Part shown: piece after piece, positions 1 to 8,688 of the stretch
Numbering within the stretch: the stretch's first letter is position 1
Layout: each line of letters begins with the position of its first letter
Assembly: GCA_035316325.1 (NCBI GenBank)
Contig: DATHJB010000103.1
Coordinates: 1-64,000 of the forward strand
DNA from: Acidimicrobiales bacterium
GTDB lineage: Bacteria; Actinomycetota; Acidimicrobiia; Acidimicrobiales; VFJN01
DNA: 64,000 nucleotides
Direction: 5' to 3'
Notes under the pieces: model-generated
Databases searched by the model: none
Told to the model about the DNA's origin: nothing
What the model saw: the letters and a program-made list of their open reading frames with translations, nothing else
Translations under genes and position numbers: made by a program

Positions 1-25
1 ACGCACGCTGCCATACGCTCCGGAT

Positions 26-139
26 GCGCACCCCGTTCTGCCTCCCGATTCGGACCTTCAGACAGCCCGGAACGTAGGAAGCAAACGGGGTGCGCCCGCG
101 GATAGCCGCTCAACTGACCCACGGATCAGTCAGTTGAGC
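26..139. terminator. Two inverted repeats beyond the MerR gene
   Basis: This stretch before the first gene (positions 1-165) has no convincing coding sequence. It holds an imperfect inverted repeat (left arm 26-44, right arm 77-95, built on GCGCACCCCGTT/AACGGGGTGCGC) and then a perfect 11-bp hairpin (108-118 with 129-139, GCTCAACTGAC/GTCAGTTGAGC, 10-nt loop). The second lies 27 bp downstream of the stop of the minus-strand MerR gene and is a plausible intrinsic terminator without a clear U-tract. The first resembles the other palindromes of this window. Confidence 0.5.
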
Positions 140-165
140 CAGAAATCTGCACATCGTGTGCTCCG

Positions 166-867
166 CTATTCGAGGTGGGCGCGCAGGTGCTTGCGGGTCT
201 CCTGGTCGATGGCGAGACCGAGCTCGCCCAGCACCGCCATGTCGGCGAGCGCCCGCAGCCGGCGGGCCAGGTCGGTGAGCTGCACGGCCTCCTCGGGCGA
301 GGGCAGCTTGTCGGGGCCGGTCCGCGGGCGGAAGACGTTGACCTCGACCAGGTCGACGAAGCGGCCGGCGATGCGCTCGACGTCGCGCCGCAGCAGCCGG
401 GCGTGCTCCACCAGCGCCGCGAACGGGACCCCCGCCCGGGCCAGCTCGGCCGCGACCCGCAGCAGGCGGGGGTTGGCCACCCGGAAGCGGTCGCCGTCGG
501 GCTCGAGGATGCCGAGGTCGAGGGCCGCGGTGAGCGCCTCGCCCTCCTCGCCGTCGGCCAGCGAGTCGCCGAAGGTCGCCACCAGCCAATCGGCGGTCAC
601 GTGGGTGGGAAGGGGATCGCCCAGCACCTCCTCCACGGCGTGGCCGTTCTCCCAGGCGGCCACCAGCTCGCCGATGTTGGCGAGGGTGAAGCCCCGGTCG
701 AGCATCTGGGCGACGAGGCGGAGGCGGGCCAGGTGGCTGTCGTCGAACAGGCCGGCCCGACCGGCCCGCCGCGGCGGCGCCAGGAGCCCGCGCGCCTGGT
801 AGGCGCGCACGTTGCGGACGGTGGTGCCGGCCTTCCGGGCCAGCTCGTCGATGCGGTACTCGGTCAT
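166..867 (-). CDS. MerR-family transcriptional regulator
   Basis: This is a 233-aa DNA-binding regulator. The N-terminal MerR helix-turn-helix (about residues 3-70) reads YRIDELARKAGTTVRNVRAY, followed by the usual RGLLPPP-like wing. The rest (about 75-233) is a helical C-terminal region with no cysteine-rich metal site, so the effector is unknown and probably organic. The ATG at 867 overlaps the stop of the upstream hydrolase gene as ATGA, which makes it the last gene of a five-gene minus-strand operon (PhyH, M24, EphD-like, hydrolase, MerR). A role as local regulator of that lipid-related operon is inference. Confidence 0.85.
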   Translation of the reverse strand: MTEYRIDELARKAGTTVRNVRAYQARGLLAPPRRAGRAGLFDDSHLARLRLVAQMLDRGFTLANIGELVAAWENGHAVEEVLGDPLPTHVTADWLVATFGDSLADGEEGEALTAALDLGILEPDGDRFRVANPRLLRVAAELARAGVPFAALVEHARLLRRDVERIAGRFVDLVEVNVFRPRTGPDKLPSPEEAVQLTDLARRLRALADMAVLGELGLAIDQETRKHLRAHLE

Positions 868-1766
868 GCCCGGGACGCGGGCGCAGGCGCGGCCGCGGCG
901 GGTGAGCGGCGCAGGTAGTCGACGGCGACGGTGGTGGAGCCCTCGTCGAGCGGGTGGTAGCTCGGGCGGACGAAGCGGGGGAGGGTCGCCGCCAGCGCCC
1001 GGGCGGTCGGCAGCAGGCCCCGGCGGCCGGCCCGGCTGAACGCCCGCAGGGTCGGGAGACCGGGGGCGGTCGGGTCGGCACGCAGGAGGAACACGGTCCC
1101 CCAGACCCACAGCCCCAGCAGGACGGGCATGACCTCGGCCAGGCCCACCAGGCGCTGCCCGTAGCCGCCGCCCTCGTGGCGGAACAGCTCGAAGGCGACT
1201 GCCCGGTGCTCCACCTCCTCGGCGCCGTGCCAGCGCAACAGGTCGAGCATCACGGGGTCGGCACCGGCGGCGTCGAGGGCGTCGGCCTCCAGCACCCAGG
1301 CACCCAGCACGGCGGTGAAGTGCTCGACCGCGGCGATGATGCCCAGCCGGTGGACCAGCCAGGGGCGCCGCAGCCAGCGGGGGAGCGGCACGCCCAGCGG
1401 TTCGTCGGCCAGCAGGCGGTCGAACGCCCACTCGACCAGGCGGGTGTAGCCGGTCGTGTCGATGCCCTGCGCGGCGAGGTGGTCGAGCACCGCGGCGTGG
1501 GCCCGGGCATGGACCGCCTCCTGGCCGACGAACCCCTTCACGTCGGCCCGGAGCCGCTCGTCGCGGATCGCCGGGAGCACCTGGCGGTACACGTCGACGA
1601 ACCACCGCTCGCCGGCGGGCAGCAGCAGGTGCAGGACGTTGATCGTGTGGGTGGTCTGGGGATCACCGGGCACCCAGTGCCGCGGCGTGCCCGCCCAGTC
1701 GAACCGCACCCGCCGGGCCTTGATGGGGACCCGGGCGTCGGGGTCGACCACGAGGTCCTCCATCAC
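864..1766 (-). CDS. Predicted metal-dependent hydrolase (PF10118-type)
   Basis: This 300-aa protein resembles the 'predicted metal-dependent hydrolase' family, which has a ferritin-like diiron helical arrangement. Support comes from paired acidic/His motifs: GQEAVHARAH (about residue 80) and EEVEHRAVAFE (about 185), plus a third helix with AAVEHFTA between them. A hydrophobic stretch near 220-240 (LLGLWVWGTVFLL) suggests membrane contact. The substrate is unknown. The start is GTG at 1766 (GTGA overlap with the EphD-like stop) or the adjacent ATG at 1763. The 3' end overlaps the MerR start by 4 bp, so translation is probably coupled. Confidence 0.75.
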   Translation of the reverse strand: MMEDLVVDPDARVPIKARRVRFDWAGTPRHWVPGDPQTTHTINVLHLLLPAGERWFVDVYRQVLPAIRDERLRADVKGFVGQEAVHARAHAAVLDHLAAQGIDTTGYTRLVEWAFDRLLADEPLGVPLPRWLRRPWLVHRLGIIAAVEHFTAVLGAWVLEADALDAAGADPVMLDLLRWHGAEEVEHRAVAFELFRHEGGGYGQRLVGLAEVMPVLLGLWVWGTVFLLRADPTAPGLPTLRAFSRAGRRGLLPTARALAATLPRFVRPSYHPLDEGSTTVAVDYLRRSPAAAAPAPASRA

Positions 1767-3559
1767 ATGCGCTCAGCCGGGTCGATGCGGGCGAGGCGGC
1801 GGGAGACGCCCGGGGCGAAGCGCTGCACGAACCGGGCCAGATGGGCCTCGGGTGTCACCGGCACCACCGCCGAGTCCCGGTCGACCGCCCGCACGATGGC
1901 GTCGGCCACCTTCTCGGGCCCGAAGCCCCGCCGCGCGTAGAGCCGCTTGGTCACCCGCTGACGACGGGCCTCCTCGCCCTCGCCGACGCCGACGAACCGG
2001 GTGGTGGTCACGATGCCGGTGTTCACGACGCCCGGGCAGATGGCGGTGACACCGACGTCGGCGTCGGCCAGCTCGCCCCGCAGGCACTCGCTGAGCATCA
2101 GCACCGCGGCCTTGGTGGTGCTGTAGGCGGGCAGGCCGCGGGAGGGCGTGAACGCCGCCGCCGAGGCGACGTTGACGATGTGGCCGCCCTCGCCCCGGTC
2201 GACCATCTGCCGGGCGAACAGGCGCGACCCATGGATGACGCCCCACAGGTTCACCCGCAGGATGCGCTCCCAGTCGTCGACGCTGGTGTCGAGCACGCCG
2301 CCGGCCATGCCGATGCCGGCGTTGTTCACCACCACGTCGGCGCCGCCGTGGTCGTGGGACACCAGCTTGGCCAGGGCCTCCATGGCCTCGGCATCGCCCA
2401 CGTCGACCCGGTGGTGGGTGGCGACCACGCCCAGGTCGCGACACAGGAGGGCGGTGCGGGCGGCGGCCTCGCCGTCGATGTCGACGGCCACGACCTCGGC
2501 GCCCCGGTCGGCGAACGCCAGGGCCGTCTGGCGGCCGATCCCGGACCCGGCGCCGGTCACCACCACGACCTTCCCCCGGTCACCGGCCCGGCCCCGGTCG
2601 GCCCGGTCGTCAGGGTGGATCCGGTGGCGGGCCAGGGTGCGGGGCTCGGGGCCGCCCTCGGCGTGGTCGACGAGCTCGGCGATCCAGCCGGCCACCCGGT
2701 CGGGCGCGGTGCGGGGCAGCCAGTGGCGGCCGGGTACGTCGCGGCGCCACAGGCGGGAGGCCCAGCGGGCGGTGTCGTCGAGCAGCGCCGGGGTGACGTA
2801 GCGGTCGCCCGAGGGCACGATCAGCTGGACGGGCACGTCGGTGGTGCGGTCGTCGGCGGGGCGGTGCAGCCGGCGGACGATGTTGGCCCGGTAGAGGTTG
2901 ACGCCCCGGGCGCCGTCGGTGGCGAGGGTGGGCGAGGGCGTGGTCCCCTCGGGCAGCTCGCCCAGGCGCACCAGGCCCCGGCTGACGGCGTCGGCGCCGC
3001 CGAGGCGCCAGAACAGGGCGGCGCCCGGCAGGTGGAACAGCCCCACGTACCAGGAGCGGAGGCCCTGGCGCAGCAGCGGGCCGACCGCGCGGGGCCGGGG
3101 CGTCAGGCGGGCCCGGAACCACCGGCCCACGTGGTCGAGGCCGGGGCCCGAGATCGACGTGTAGCTGCGGATGCGGCCGGCCATCCGCTCGGTGGTGACG
3201 GCCTCCCAGCCCTGGATCGACCCCCAGTCGTGGCCGACGAGGTGGACGGGACGGCTCGGGCTGACCTTCCGGGCGACGGCCGCCAGGTCCTCCACCAGCA
3301 GCGGGAGGACGTAGCCGCGGCGGTCGTCGGGTGCCCCGGAGGCGCCCGCGCCGCGGACGTCGTAGGTGACGACGTGGTAGCGGTCGGCGAGGTGCCCGGC
3401 GACGCCGTCCCACACCGCCGAGGTGTCCGGGTAGCCGTGGACGAGCAGGACCGTCGGGGCGTCGGGCACCCCGCCCTCCTGCACCGCCAGCTCGATGCCC
3501 CCGGCGCCGTTGACCCAGCGCCGCTCGAACGCGTCGAGGCCCTCGCTCGTCCCGCTCAC
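1763..3559 (-). CDS. ephD: EphD-like alpha/beta hydrolase-SDR fusion
   Basis: This 598-aa two-domain enzyme has the architecture of mycobacterial EphD. Residues about 20-300 are an alpha/beta hydrolase with the oxyanion motif HGYPDTSAVW and nucleophile elbow GHDWGS (Asp111, the epoxide-hydrolase type rather than Ser). From about residue 312 it is a short-chain dehydrogenase with TGAGSGIG for NAD(P) binding, NNAG, and catalytic YSTTK. In mycobacteria EphD acts in lipid (mycolate) metabolism; the substrate here is unknown. The GTG start at 3559 overlaps the M24 stop (GTGA). The reading frame stays open far upstream, but similarity begins here. Confidence 0.85.
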   Translation of the reverse strand: MSGTSEGLDAFERRWVNGAGGIELAVQEGGVPDAPTVLLVHGYPDTSAVWDGVAGHLADRYHVVTYDVRGAGASGAPDDRRGYVLPLLVEDLAAVARKVSPSRPVHLVGHDWGSIQGWEAVTTERMAGRIRSYTSISGPGLDHVGRWFRARLTPRPRAVGPLLRQGLRSWYVGLFHLPGAALFWRLGGADAVSRGLVRLGELPEGTTPSPTLATDGARGVNLYRANIVRRLHRPADDRTTDVPVQLIVPSGDRYVTPALLDDTARWASRLWRRDVPGRHWLPRTAPDRVAGWIAELVDHAEGGPEPRTLARHRIHPDDRADRGRAGDRGKVVVVTGAGSGIGRQTALAFADRGAEVVAVDIDGEAAARTALLCRDLGVVATHHRVDVGDAEAMEALAKLVSHDHGGADVVVNNAGIGMAGGVLDTSVDDWERILRVNLWGVIHGSRLFARQMVDRGEGGHIVNVASAAAFTPSRGLPAYSTTKAAVLMLSECLRGELADADVGVTAICPGVVNTGIVTTTRFVGVGEGEEARRQRVTKRLYARRGFGPEKVADAIVRAVDRDSAVVPVTPEAHLARFVQRFAPGVSRRLARIDPAERM

Positions 3560-4470
3560 GACCTCACCTCGGGCAGCTCGGGCAGCTCGGGCAGCTCGGC
3601 CGTGTCGACGATGCCGGCCGCGGCGTCGGCGGCGAGGCGCGACCAGCGGCGGACGTGGGGGAGGTCGTCGTCGAGCCAGAAGGCGTCGTCGTCGGTGACC
3701 ACCAGCAGCTCCTCGAACTTGGCGCCCACGCCCCGCAGGCCCAGGTGGGGCTCGACCGCCCACAGCCCCGGCCGGGGTGGGTGGTCGGAGAAGCGGGTGT
3801 CGTTCCACAGCGGCGACCAGCCCTGGCGCAGGGCGACGGCGCTGGTGCGGGCCAGCCAGCGGAGGCTGCGGACACCGAACCGCCCGACGATCGGCGACCG
3901 GGAGCGTCGGGGCGCCGGCAGCCGGTCGACCTGGTGGGCGATCACCCGGAACGGGTACTTGCGGTGGCGGTTCTCGAAGCCCTGGCGGGCGGCGAGGGCG
4001 TCGACCGCCTCGTAGACCTCCCGCAGCGGGCGGCGCTCTCGCACCTGGTCGACGATCAGCGCCCGGTGCTCGGCCAGGTCGCCGAGGAGCCGGTCGAGGA
4101 CGGGGTTGTGGCCCAGCGAACCGGAGTAGCCGATGTCGGCGGTGTAGCCGTCGCGCACGGGGGCGCAGTCGAGGATGTAGGGCATGCCCTCCTCCAGTTC
4201 CCGATCCGACGGGAAGAACTGGAACGGGATGCGGATGCCCCGGAACGCGGTGCGGTCGCCGAACCAGGCGAAGGGCAGGTGGAACCAGTCGTCGACGCCG
4301 TGGCCCTCGAGCCACCGCCGCATCCGTGCCGCCACCTCCTTCTCGGTCACGCCCGGTTCCAGGGCGGCGGCGGTCTCCTCGGCGCAGCGGTAGGCGAGCT
4401 GCTGCACCTCTCTGAACCCCCCGAGATCGTTCACACCGATGACTGTGCCATTGCCCGATGGCAAGGTCAA
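3556..4470 (-). CDS. M24-family metallopeptidase-like protein
   Basis: This 304-aa protein has the pita-bread fold signature of methionine/Xaa-Pro aminopeptidases. The metal ligands occur in the expected order: ILDCAPV (Asp), ADIGYSG (Asp), the His of VIAHQV, WAVEPH (Glu) and KFEELL (Glu). It lacks an N-terminal creatinase-like domain and has an insert of about 45 residues rich in Arg/Ser before the final Glu pair. It may be a dipeptidase or a non-peptidase relative. The ATG at 4470 lies 39 bp after the PhyH stop, and its stop overlaps the EphD-like GTG, so the genes are probably co-transcribed. Confidence 0.8.
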   Translation of the reverse strand: MTLPSGNGTVIGVNDLGGFREVQQLAYRCAEETAAALEPGVTEKEVAARMRRWLEGHGVDDWFHLPFAWFGDRTAFRGIRIPFQFFPSDRELEEGMPYILDCAPVRDGYTADIGYSGSLGHNPVLDRLLGDLAEHRALIVDQVRERRPLREVYEAVDALAARQGFENRHRKYPFRVIAHQVDRLPAPRRSRSPIVGRFGVRSLRWLARTSAVALRQGWSPLWNDTRFSDHPPRPGLWAVEPHLGLRGVGAKFEELLVVTDDDAFWLDDDLPHVRRWSRLAADAAAGIVDTAELPELPELPEVRS

Positions 4471-4509
4471 CGAAAAGTTACCGGTGGGTCATATGTGCAA
4501 CGGCGGGCC

Positions 4510-5319
4510 TCAGATGTCCCAGGCCATCCGCAGGGCGCTGCCGTCACGGAGCAGCTCGATGGGGTCGTGCTTGTCGATGTGGCCGATCAGGCCGCTGTAG
4601 ACGCTGTAGCCGCACAGGCGCTGCAGCCGCTCGTCGAACCCCTTGGCGATCGACATCGGGATGCCGAGCTGCTGGTTCTCCTGCGGGCGGATGTAGCCGG
4701 CGCAGTAGTTGCAGGCCAGGCCCACCCGCCGCTGCCCGGTGGTGTTGGCGCCGCCGCCGTGCCACAGGCTGCCGTGCCACACCAGCACGCTGCCCTGCGG
4801 CATCTCCGCCGGGATCGACGGGTAGTCGCGGCCGAAGTCGGGCGACGGGTCGCGGTGGCTGCCCGGCACAAGGCGGGTGGCGCCGTTGGCCTCGGTGAAG
4901 TCGGTGAGCGCCCACATCGAGTTGCACACCGTCGGCGGGTGCGGCTTGGGGATGGGCATGAGCTGGTCGTCGGCGTGGATGGGCTGGGGCGTCTCGTCGG
5001 GGCCGATGGCGATCGACGAGAGCGACGACAGCAGGCAGCCGTCGTCGAGCACGCCGTCCACGATCGGCAGCACGTTGCGATGGGTGGGGACGCGGGCGAA
5101 CACGTCGCCGTGGACGAGCAGGTTGTAGACGCGGGCGGTGTGGGTGCCCTCGAACTCGTTGGTGGCCGGCACGATGCCGAGCTCCTCCTCGAGCCGGAGG
5201 AGCGTGGCGTTCAGCTCGGCCACCAGCTCCGGCTCGACGGCCTCCTCGACGATCGAGTACCCCTGCTCGGCGATCTGCCCGAGGTGGTCGGCCACCTCCC
5301 GCGCGCTCAGCTCCCGCAT
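4510..5319 (-). CDS. Phytanoyl-CoA dioxygenase family protein
   Basis: This 269-aa Fe(II)/2-oxoglutarate oxygenase belongs to the PhyH family. The facial triad is visible as IHADD (His-x-Asp) and the distal His in LWHGGGANTT, followed by the 2-oxoglutarate-binding Arg in GQRRVGL. The family hydroxylates fatty acyl-CoA, mycosporine, ectoine or small natural-product substrates; this sequence does not tell which. I chose the ATG at 5319; a GTG three codons upstream (5328) is the alternative. It heads the minus-strand operon that runs down to the MerR gene, and the promoter should lie in 5330-5440. Confidence 0.85.
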   Translation of the reverse strand: MRELSAREVADHLGQIAEQGYSIVEEAVEPELVAELNATLLRLEEELGIVPATNEFEGTHTARVYNLLVHGDVFARVPTHRNVLPIVDGVLDDGCLLSSLSSIAIGPDETPQPIHADDQLMPIPKPHPPTVCNSMWALTDFTEANGATRLVPGSHRDPSPDFGRDYPSIPAEMPQGSVLVWHGSLWHGGGANTTGQRRVGLACNYCAGYIRPQENQQLGIPMSIAKGFDERLQRLCGYSVYSGLIGHIDKHDPIELLRDGSALRMAWDI

Positions 5320-5445
5320 GGCGTTCACAGTACGGCCAGGTTCCCGTAGGCGCTGGTTTACGTTGGGGGGCCGATTTTCGCCGGTTCGGGGGGCTGATCT
5401 GCGGGGGAGGTCTCGGTACCATCGGTGTCGGTAGGGGAGGCCGAC

Positions 5446-6162
5446 ATGAGCGGGATCGGCAGAAGTGACGGGAGCGTGCCAGGGAGCGGCGACGCGGCCG
5501 CGTGCATCGACCGCAACGACGTCGGCGGGCTGCGCCGCCTGCTCGAGTCCGGCCTCGACCCCAACGACACCGCCGACGACGGCCGCACGCCCCTGCGGCT
5601 CGCCGTGCAGCGGGGTCGGACCGACCTGGTACGGGTGCTGCGCCGCTACGGCGCCCGTTACGACGCCACGGAGGTCGACCGGTTCCTCGGCGCCTGCGCC
5701 CGCAACGACCGCACCGAGGCCGAGGCGCTGGCCAAGCGCTACCCGGCCATGTCCGAGCGCTTCTCGGGCTCCGAGGAGTGGGCCATCGTCGACGCCGCCG
5801 ACTACGTGGGCACCGAGGCCGTCGACCTCATGCTCGACCTCGGCTTCGGCATGGACGCCCGCCGCGACGACGGCGCCACCGCGCTCCACGCCGCCGCCTA
5901 CTCGGGGCGACCCGACCTGGTCCGGCGGCTCGCCGAGCGGGGGGCCGACATCGACGCCCGCGACGCCCGGCAGGCCGCCACCCCGGTCGACTGGGCCATC
6001 GCCGGCAGCCACGACCGCCCGGACTACAACCCGGGCGCCGACTGGCTGGCGGTCATCAAGGCGCTGGTGGACGCAGGCGCCTCCACCGGGCACCTCTCGG
6101 TCGTGCCCCAGCGGCCCGACGTTGCGGACCTGCTCGCCGCCCAGGGGTTCCCCATTCCGTAG
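5446..6162 (+). CDS. Ankyrin-repeat protein
   Basis: This 238-aa cytoplasmic protein carries at least four ankyrin-like repeats. They read DGRTPLRLAVQRGRTDLVRVL, then a degenerate repeat, then DGATALHAAAYSGRPDLVRRL and ARQAATPVDWAIAG. No enzymatic domain or signal peptide is present, so it is probably a protein-interaction module with an unknown partner. I chose the ATG at 5446 because GGGGAGG sits 5 bp upstream; a GTG at 5425 would add seven residues. It is divergent from the PhyH operon and convergent with the Hsp70 gene. Confidence 0.85.
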   Translation: MSGIGRSDGSVPGSGDAAACIDRNDVGGLRRLLESGLDPNDTADDGRTPLRLAVQRGRTDLVRVLRRYGARYDATEVDRFLGACARNDRTEAEALAKRYPAMSERFSGSEEWAIVDAADYVGTEAVDLMLDLGFGMDARRDDGATALHAAAYSGRPDLVRRLAERGADIDARDARQAATPVDWAIAGSHDRPDYNPGADWLAVIKALVDAGASTGHLSVVPQRPDVADLLAAQGFPIP

Positions 6163-6225
6163 GACACGAGCGGAACAGCCTGCTGGTGCACCGCCCTGCT
6201 CGGCTTGGCCGCCGTTAAGGCTCGG

Positions 6226-7905
6226 CTAGGGCCTGGCCTGTGGCGGCACGGTCGTGACCGGGGGCTCGATGGTGGTCGGCGGGGGCTCGGTGGTGGTGGT
6301 CGGCGGCAGGGTGGTGGTGGTCGCCGGGGTGCTGGTGGTGGTCTGGGGGACCGTGGTGCTGGTGGCGTGGGGGCCGAGGGTGGTCGCGACCCCCGGGGGC
6401 AGGGTGGTGGGGAGGCCGGGGATCGTGGTGGGCGGGTGGTCGACGTCCGGCTGCTGGCTGATCGCCGCCGGGCCGGGGACGTCGCCGGGCACGGTCGTCG
6501 GTGAGGCGTCGGGGAGGTCGGTGTTGTCACCGCCGTCGTTGTTGCCGCCCACCAGCAGCATCGCGACGAGCACCACCGCCACCAGCATCGCCGCTCCGCC
6601 CACCAGCAGGGCGAGCGCCGGTCGCTGCGGGTCGTCGCCCGGTCCACCCGACGACGACGCGCCCCCGGGTCCCGCAGCCCCCGCACCGGCCAGCGCCGGC
6701 ACCCGGTAGCCGGCACCCGGGTCGACGGCCGGGTTCGGCCGGGGTGTCGAGGTAGCCGCCGGCGGCGACGCCGCGAACGCCGCGTATCCCTCGGCCGGGC
6801 TCTCGGGCAGCACGGCGTGCACGCCCGACGAGATCCGCTCCTGGCCGTCCTGGGCGGCGACGATCGCCGCGCCCAGGGCCACGCCGTGCTTGGGGTGGAC
6901 GTCGATGGCGACCGGTCGCCCCAGTGTGGAGCTCACCAGCTCGCCCACCAGCGGGATGCGGGAAGACCCGCCGACCAGCAGGATCGACCCGACCTCGTCG
7001 GCCGTGACGCCCGCGGCCCGCAGCGCCCGCTCCAGGGCGGCGATCGAGTTGTTCACCGCGGGCCGGATCATCGCCTCGAACTCGCCGCGGTTCAGCCGCA
7101 CGTCGGTCTGCACGCTGGGCAGCAGCACCGGGATCGACGTGTCGGTGTCGCCGGTGAGCGCCTCCTTGGCCGACACGCACTCCTGGCGCAGGCGGGCGGC
7201 GGCGGCGAGGACGGGCGGGTCCTCGGGGTCGAGCGCGTCGTAGGCGGGGCCGATCGTCTTGGCGACGTGGGCCAGCACGGCGGCGTCGAAGTCGACCCCG
7301 CCGAGGCGCTCGATGCCCTCGGGCTGGCCCAGGATCTCCCAGCCGACGCCGGTGCGGCGCAGCACGGCGGCGTCGAACGTGCCGCCACCCAGGTCGTACA
7401 CGGCGATCACGGACCCCGGCTCGATCCGCTCCTGCGAGGCGTAGTGGATCGCGGCCGCCTCGGGCTCGGTGACCAGGGTGGCGTCGGGGAGGTCGGCCAG
7501 CCGTATGGCCTCGCGCAGCAGGTCCTTCTTGTACTCGCCCCAGTTGGCGGGGTGGGAGACGGCGATGCCGTCGGCGCGGCCGCCCTCGTCGGCGGCCACC
7601 CGGTCGACCACCCAGCGCAGCAGCGTCGCCATGAGCTTCTCGGGCGCGTGCGGCTTGCCGTCGAGGAACATCGGCGTGGGGTCGCCGATGCGGCGCTTGA
7701 ACTCGCGGGCGACCCGCTGGGGCTCGATCAGCGAGCGACGCTCGGCGGCCTCGCCGGTGATGACCTCCCCGTCCTCGCGCAGCAGCACCACGGAGGGGAT
7801 GGGAGCGGCGTGGCTCCCGAGCCGTGCGATGGTGGCACGGCCGTCCTGCCAGCGTGCTGCAGCCGTGTAGGTGGTACCCAGGTCGATGCCGAGGAAATAA
7901 GCCAT
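6226..7905 (-). CDS. Membrane-anchored Hsp70 (DnaK-like) protein with Thr/Pro tail
   Basis: This 559-aa protein starts with an actin-type ATPase domain (about residues 1-375) with phosphate-1 motif GIDLGTTYTAAA, VYDLGGGTFDAAV and LLVGGSSRIPLV. A canonical substrate-binding domain is missing. Instead a Gly/Ala/Pro linker leads to one transmembrane helix (about 430-454) and a 105-residue tail dominated by Thr and Pro (TTTSTPATTTTLPPTTTT). The predicted topology is ATPase inside and a mucin-like, possibly O-glycosylated tail outside. Similar Hsp70-TM architectures occur in actinobacteria. It lacks grpE/dnaJ neighbours and is divergent from the sigma/anti-sigma pair. Confidence 0.85.
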   Translation of the reverse strand: MAYFLGIDLGTTYTAAARWQDGRATIARLGSHAAPIPSVVLLREDGEVITGEAAERRSLIEPQRVAREFKRRIGDPTPMFLDGKPHAPEKLMATLLRWVVDRVAADEGGRADGIAVSHPANWGEYKKDLLREAIRLADLPDATLVTEPEAAAIHYASQERIEPGSVIAVYDLGGGTFDAAVLRRTGVGWEILGQPEGIERLGGVDFDAAVLAHVAKTIGPAYDALDPEDPPVLAAAARLRQECVSAKEALTGDTDTSIPVLLPSVQTDVRLNRGEFEAMIRPAVNNSIAALERALRAAGVTADEVGSILLVGGSSRIPLVGELVSSTLGRPVAIDVHPKHGVALGAAIVAAQDGQERISSGVHAVLPESPAEGYAAFAASPPAATSTPRPNPAVDPGAGYRVPALAGAGAAGPGGASSSGGPGDDPQRPALALLVGGAAMLVAVVLVAMLLVGGNNDGGDNTDLPDASPTTVPGDVPGPAAISQQPDVDHPPTTIPGLPTTLPPGVATTLGPHATSTTVPQTTTSTPATTTTLPPTTTTEPPPTTIEPPVTTVPPQARP

Positions 7906-8118
7906 TCCGCGTCGTCTTTTTGCTCGCCCGAAAGGAGTGTCGCCCGGCGGCGGCGAGTGTAACCCCACGACCACTCACGGTCGTTCGAGAAACGGTCACA
8001 AAGTGTGTGATCCAGATCGCGGGCGGTGACGAACAGGGGGTATGTGGCGCGACCGGATACGGGACCTCACGTGACCATGGTCGACGCTTCGGTACGGTCT
8101 GCCTCGGGGAGACGGCAG
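7906..8118. promoter_or_regulatory. Divergent intergenic region, Hsp70 / ECF sigma
   Basis: The 213 bp between the Hsp70 gene (minus) and the ECF sigma gene (plus) must hold both promoters. I see no reliable -35/-10 pair or operator. Only the ribosome-binding stretch GGGGAGA about 8 bp before the chosen sigma start at 8119 is clear. Autoregulation by the sigma factor is possible but unproven. Confidence 0.3.
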
Positions 8119-8688
8119 ATGTCCGACGACGGGGCGACGAACGATGCGGCGCTGGTGGCGGCCGTGGTGGACCGCAGCGAGGCCGCGCTCGCCGAGCTCT
8201 ACCAGCGCCACGGCGCCGCGGTGTGGGGGCTGGCGCGCCGCGTCACCAACGACCCCCCGGCCGCCGAGGAGGTGACCCAGACCGTGTTCCTCCAGCTGTG
8301 GTCACATCCCGAGCGCTACGACCCGGCCCGGGGCGCGGTCCGGTCGTGGCTGCTGGCCCAGGCGCACGGCCGGGCGGTGGACCACGTGCGCTCGGAGACC
8401 GCCCGGCGCCGCCGCCAGGCCCGCGACGCCCAGCTGTCGGCGGTGCCCCCGTCGGCCGAGGTGGAGGTGGCCGTGCACGCCGCCGCGCTGGCCGACCACG
8501 TGCGCCGGGCCGTCGAGGCCTTGCCCGCGGGGGAGCGGGAGGCGATCCTGCTGGCGTACTTCGGCGGCCACTCCTACCGGGAGACCGCCCAGCTCCTGGA
8601 CCAACCCGAGGGCACGGTGAAGAGCCGGATCCGGTCGGCCCTGCACAACCTGCGACGTACCCTGACCGCGGAGGGGGTGACCCCATGA
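8119..8688 (+). CDS. ECF RNA polymerase sigma factor (SigK-like)
   Basis: This 189-aa ECF sigma-70 factor has region 2 at about residues 14-85 (ELYQRHGAAVWGLARRV ... VFLQLWSHPERYDPARG) and region 4 at about 120-185 (LPAGEREAILLAYFGGHSY, EGTVKSRIRSALHNLR). The stop overlaps the start of a zinc-binding anti-sigma factor (ATGA), the typical arrangement of the SigK/RskA type. I chose the ATG at 8119 because it has a good ribosome-binding site and matches family N-termini; an ATG at 8077 in the same frame is the alternative. Confidence 0.9.
   Translation: MSDDGATNDAALVAAVVDRSEAALAELYQRHGAAVWGLARRVTNDPPAAEEVTQTVFLQLWSHPERYDPARGAVRSWLLAQAHGRAVDHVRSETARRRRQARDAQLSAVPPSAEVEVAVHAAALADHVRRAVEALPAGEREAILLAYFGGHSYRETAQLLDQPEGTVKSRIRSALHNLRRTLTAEGVTP

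Noticed and set aside
1763-4315. One 850-codon open frame across the EphD-like gene and its upstream neighbour
   Set aside because: The part upstream of 3559 is a low-complexity Arg/Pro-rich shadow of the M24 gene. Real similarity starts at the GTG that overlaps the M24 stop.
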